Of a stretch of 16,192 nucleotides of DNA, positions 14,179-16,192 are shown in pieces (position 1 is the stretch's first letter; the number at the start of each line of letters is the position of its first letter). The position numbers and the translations under genes were made by a program. Under the pieces are notes generated by a model that saw only the letters and a list, made by a program, of their open reading frames with translations, was not told the origin of the DNA and did no database searches. Where the stretch lies: positions 1 to 16,192 of the forward strand of contig JAEWDX010000403.1 of NCBI GenBank assembly GCA_023389895.1, read 5' to 3'. The stretch is from Bacillota bacterium (GTDB lineage: Bacteria; Bacillota; Bacilli; Bacillales; Cytobacillaceae).

Positions 14179-14910
14179 AAACGTTCAAAGACTCCGTTGA
14201 TTATTATTGGCTTGATCATTTGCTTCTATTATTTTGTTCAAATTACAGGCTTTTACATTGAGATTTTAGTGAAAAATACCAGAAAATTATGGGTCATTAT
14301 CGATGGGATGATTTCACCGAACTGGAAATATCTGAATAAGCTTTGGCAACCACTTTTTGACACGATAAAAATGTCGTTATTAGGTTCAGTTTAGGAGCAG
14401 TTTTTGCCCTACCTCTCGCCTATTTAGCTTCTTCTAATATGATTAAATGTAAGACCGTTGTAACAGTAAGCAAATTTTTGTTGAGTTTATTACGGACATT
14501 GCCTACCTTAGTTGCAGCATTAATCGCAACATTTATTTTCGGAATTGGGACAATGGCGGGAACGGTTGCGATTTTCATTTTTACCATTGCTTATGTTGGG
14601 AAGCTTTTGTATGAGCAAATCGAAAATGCAGATTTAAAGGCGTTTGAAGCGATGCATTCAATGGGGCACACAACCATTTCGGCATTCCGTTGTGCCATTC
14701 TACCGCTATGATATGAATTTACGTGATGCCGCTATCCTTGGATTAGCTGGCGCAGGCGGTATTGGTGCTCCACTGATTTTTGCAATGAATGGCTATAAAT
14801 GGTCTGAGGTCGGTTCTATTCTAATCGGACTCATGGTCTTAATCTTAATCGTTGAATTTTTCTCAAATAAAATTCGCAATAAGCTTGTTAGAGGTAAATT
14901 ATATTTTTGA
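14179..14910 (+). pseudogene. phnE: Phosphonate ABC transporter permease, frameshifted and truncated
   Basis: Three reading frames together spell most of a PhnE-type permease. The first (to a TAG at 14392-14394) reads KKRSKTPLIIIG through SPNWKYLNKLWQPLFDTIKM. A missing T near 14391 shifts to the second frame, which continues LGAVFALPLAYLASSNM through EAMHSMGHTTISAF and AILP. The third frame resumes with YRYDMNLRDAAILGLAGAGG and runs to the TGA at 14908-14910. About 11 residues around the AILP/YRYD join are missing, and the join falls on a TACCG shared by both sides. The 5' end, including the natural start, is lost at the junction with the minus-strand TIM-barrel fragment. No PhnC, PhnD or second permease is nearby. 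The product cannot function. Confidence 0.85.
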
Positions 14911-14984
14911 AGATTTAATCAGAACGTTACCGGAAGACAAAACACTGGTTAACTATTCCGAGCGATTTTTGTGCATATTATGCG

Positions 14985-15026
14985 AAAAGAGGCAGGTTGT
15001 TCCATTATCAGGGACCTGCCTTTTTT
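14985..15026. terminator. Bidirectional intrinsic terminator overlapping the DUF4047 stop codon
   Basis: GGCAGGT (14991-14997) pairs with ACCTGCC (15014-15020), extended by AAAAGA/TTTTTT, with a 16-nt loop. TTTTTT follows on the plus strand (the old phnE direction) and TCTTTT on the minus strand. The last codons and the TGA (15010-15008) of the minus-strand DUF4047 gene lie inside the hairpin. Confidence 0.8.
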
Positions 15027-15733
15027 CTTAAGAAACTTTCAAATCCATCTTCAACTTTTTCTTCATCTATGTTAGATTCCTCATTTGTTATCGGCTCTTC
15101 TTCCTCATTTACTTGTTCTTCATTTACTAACTCTTCATTTTGAGAATCGTCTTCTTCTTCCACTTCTTGTTTTACCATCTCCTGCTTTATTCTCGCCTCC
15201 TCTTCAGCCTTAATTTGCCTTTCTAATTCTATCTTTACCATTGTTACGGTTAATTCCATATTCTTAATTCGCAACTCAATTTCATTTAATACATCCCTAA
15301 CAACTATTAGAGAAGATTCAATCATTTCTAATAATATTATTGCAAATTCATCTTTTTCAGCTTCGTATATTCCTAGTGAATGATAGTGATTTAGCTCATT
15401 TTCTATTTCCTTAGCATTTTGAAAGCTTATATTTGCTTTCACTATTAATTGTTCAATTTCACTTATATACTCAATCATTTCCTCTGAATCTTCATATTTA
15501 GCACTATTATCATAAAGACCTATCCTATCCACATTTGCTAACTCGTTCTTACTATTTTCTTCAAGCTCGATAATCGTTCTTGGAAAAACAAATGCTGCTG
15601 AAATTTGGCCTTCTATTACTTGTGAAGTGGATGAAAAAAGGGCATATGTAGGAGTGCTGATTTGTGCGAAAATAGCTGCGGTAATTGTTAAGTGACAAGC
15701 TAGTTGTACAAAACGCTTTGTATTCATTAACAT
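15008..15733 (-). CDS. DUF4047 protein, probably exported, with SipW-type signal
   Basis: A 241-residue protein. An N-terminal hydrophobic segment ends in STPTYA|LFSSTSQ (cut after ~31), which resembles the TYAxFS(D/S)T pattern of proteins processed by the SipW signal peptidase (TasA, CalY). Residues ~85-180 are helical and heptad-like, suggesting a coiled coil. Residues ~176-228 are a very acidic tail with 32 Glu and Asp in 53 positions, then a short basic end (LRKKAGP). DUF4047 genes are known to sit beside TasA/CalY genes, as here. I infer an exported partner of the matrix fibre. ATG 15733 follows AGGATGTGA; Met3 is an alternative. Its last codons form part of the terminator at 14985-15026. 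Confidence 0.78.
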   Translation of the reverse strand: MLMNTKRFVQLACHLTITAAIFAQISTPTYALFSSTSQVIEGQISAAFVFPRTIIELEENSKNELANVDRIGLYDNSAKYEDSEEMIEYISEIEQLIVKANISFQNAKEIENELNHYHSLGIYEAEKDEFAIILLEMIESSLIVVRDVLNEIELRIKNMELTVTMVKIELERQIKAEEEARIKQEMVKQEVEEEDDSQNEELVNEEQVNEEEEPITNEESNIDEEKVEDGFESFLRKKAGP

Positions 15734-15762
15734 TAATCACATCCTGATAGTTCCGATTTTAA

Positions 15763-15792
15763 CAAAAGGTGGGAACTTTCTCCCACCTTTTG
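15763..15792 (-). terminator. 12-bp hairpin between the TasA-like and DUF4047 genes
   Basis: CAAAAGGTGGGA (15763-15774) and TCCCACCTTTTG (15781-15792) are perfect arms with a 6-nt loop, 17 bp past the TasA-like stop codon. On the minus strand TTTTG then TTAAAA follows, so the U-run is short. It is probably a partial terminator or RNA-stabilising hairpin that leaves less message for DUF4047 than for the fibre protein. Confidence 0.7.
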
Positions 15793-15808
15793 ATTAAATA
15801 GCCTGTTA

Positions 15809-16192
15809 TTATTCTATTACTACCCCTTCAGTTTGATGTGCAGTAAATGTCCACTCAAGTTCGATAGAATCACCTTGGAATTCATTTTGGTCCTCACCGT
15901 TATCAACAAATTCAAAGGCTACATACATTTGATCGCTAGTGCCTGCCTTTAAGCCGCTCTCCTCCCCATTTAATTCAAAGAACCATGTAATCCAATGCTG
16001 TAAGTTTTCAACAGCATCAGGTGTCATATGTTGAAGATCATATAATGTTGTTTCTGAAATAATATCATTATAATCTCCAATTACCCAACCGTCGCCCGTC
16101 TTATCGATATTTTCAAGGAATAGCACCTTAATATGCTTACCAAAATCATCTGTATTATCGCCCTTAACGTCGATTACATTGTAAACTGTTGT
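15809..16192 (-). CDS. TasA/CalY family biofilm matrix protein, C-terminal part, cut by window edge
   Basis: The last 127 codons of a gene that starts beyond 16192; the frame is open to the edge. The visible part reads TTVYNVIDVKGDNTDDFGKH, then a region with LQHMTPDAVENLQHWITWFF, then SDQMYVAFEFVDNGEDQNEF and ends LEWTFTAHQTEG. This matches the end of TasA/camelysin (CalY) family proteins, exported SipW substrates that form extracellular fibres in Bacillales biofilms. The strand is rich in Asp and Glu and has no Cys. An internal GTG at 16126 is not a real start. The DUF4047 gene follows 75 bp downstream across a hairpin. Whether it is TasA-like or CalY-like cannot be decided without the N-terminus. 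Confidence 0.82.
   Translation of the reverse strand, partial: TTVYNVIDVKGDNTDDFGKHIKVLFLENIDKTGDGWVIGDYNDIISETTLYDLQHMTPDAVENLQHWITWFFELNGEESGLKAGTSDQMYVAFEFVDNGEDQNEFQGDSIELEWTFTAHQTEGVVIE

Noticed and set aside
14911..14984. Start of a second phosphonate permease after phnE
   Set aside because: The translated frames show no permease-like start or hydrophobic segment before the terminator.
15625..15633. A further AAGTGGATG as a fourth regulon operator
   Set aside because: It lies within the DUF4047 coding sequence and has no second copy 24 bp away on either side.
1..16192. CRISPR array, tRNA, rRNA or riboswitch
   Set aside because: No regularly spaced repeats, no cloverleaf with CCA-type end and no known riboswitch core were seen in the intergenic stretches.

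Overview
The window (16,192 bp, AT-rich, both ends cutting through genes) looks like chromosome from a low-GC, Gram-positive Bacillales species, probably Bacillaceae or Planococcaceae. The signs are strong AGGAGG-type ribosome binding sites, T-tailed terminators, YwbE and DUF4256 proteins of Bacillus type, a MocR/GntR regulator, and a TasA/CalY-family gene next to a DUF4047 gene. Almost every gene is on the minus strand. I cannot name a species from sequence alone.

Layout on the + coordinates. (1) 1-2383: the N-terminal 142 codons of a dihydrolipoyl dehydrogenase, preceded (minus strand) by an AcoR-like sigma-54 activator. The gap between them holds a consensus -24/-12 sigma-54 promoter and a 14-bp inverted repeat. 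This is probably the head of an acetoin- or 2-oxoacid-dehydrogenase operon. (2) 2572-4085: a MATE efflux transporter and its terminator. (3) 4287-7219: a minus-strand operon of a TrpF-like TIM barrel, an iron-dependent alcohol dehydrogenase and DeoC, followed by a gene remnant and a terminator. (4) 7329-8977: a MocR-type (GntR-aminotransferase) regulator followed by a 47-codon membrane peptide and a terminator. (5) 9076-9140: a 65-nt internally deleted group IIC intron remnant beside a terminator. (6) 9143-11971: an 88-codon membrane protein, a BenE-family transporter and an acyl-CoA-dehydrogenase-like flavoprotein. (7) 12002-12540: a control region and a plus-strand 64-codon membrane protein. 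(8) 12594-13848: ywbE with a coupled basic small gene, and a DUF4256 gene. (9) 13977-14910: two decayed fragments head to head, a PEP-hydrolase-family TIM barrel and phnE. (10) 15008-16192: a DUF4047 gene and the 3' part of a TasA/CalY-family gene, whose products are probably exported matrix proteins.

The most interesting point is that blocks 3, 6 and 7 appear to be one regulon. Three promoters each carry two copies of AA(A/G)TGGA(T/C)(G/C) exactly 24 bp apart, in the same orientation relative to the gene they precede. In two of them the operator ends exactly 22 nt before a -10 hexamer, and there is no -35 box. The MocR regulator encoded in the middle is the obvious candidate to bind them. 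The predicted regulon (transporter, flavoprotein, TrpF-like isomerase, DeoC aldolase, Fe-alcohol dehydrogenase and small membrane proteins) looks like an uptake and catabolic pathway for a substrate I cannot identify.
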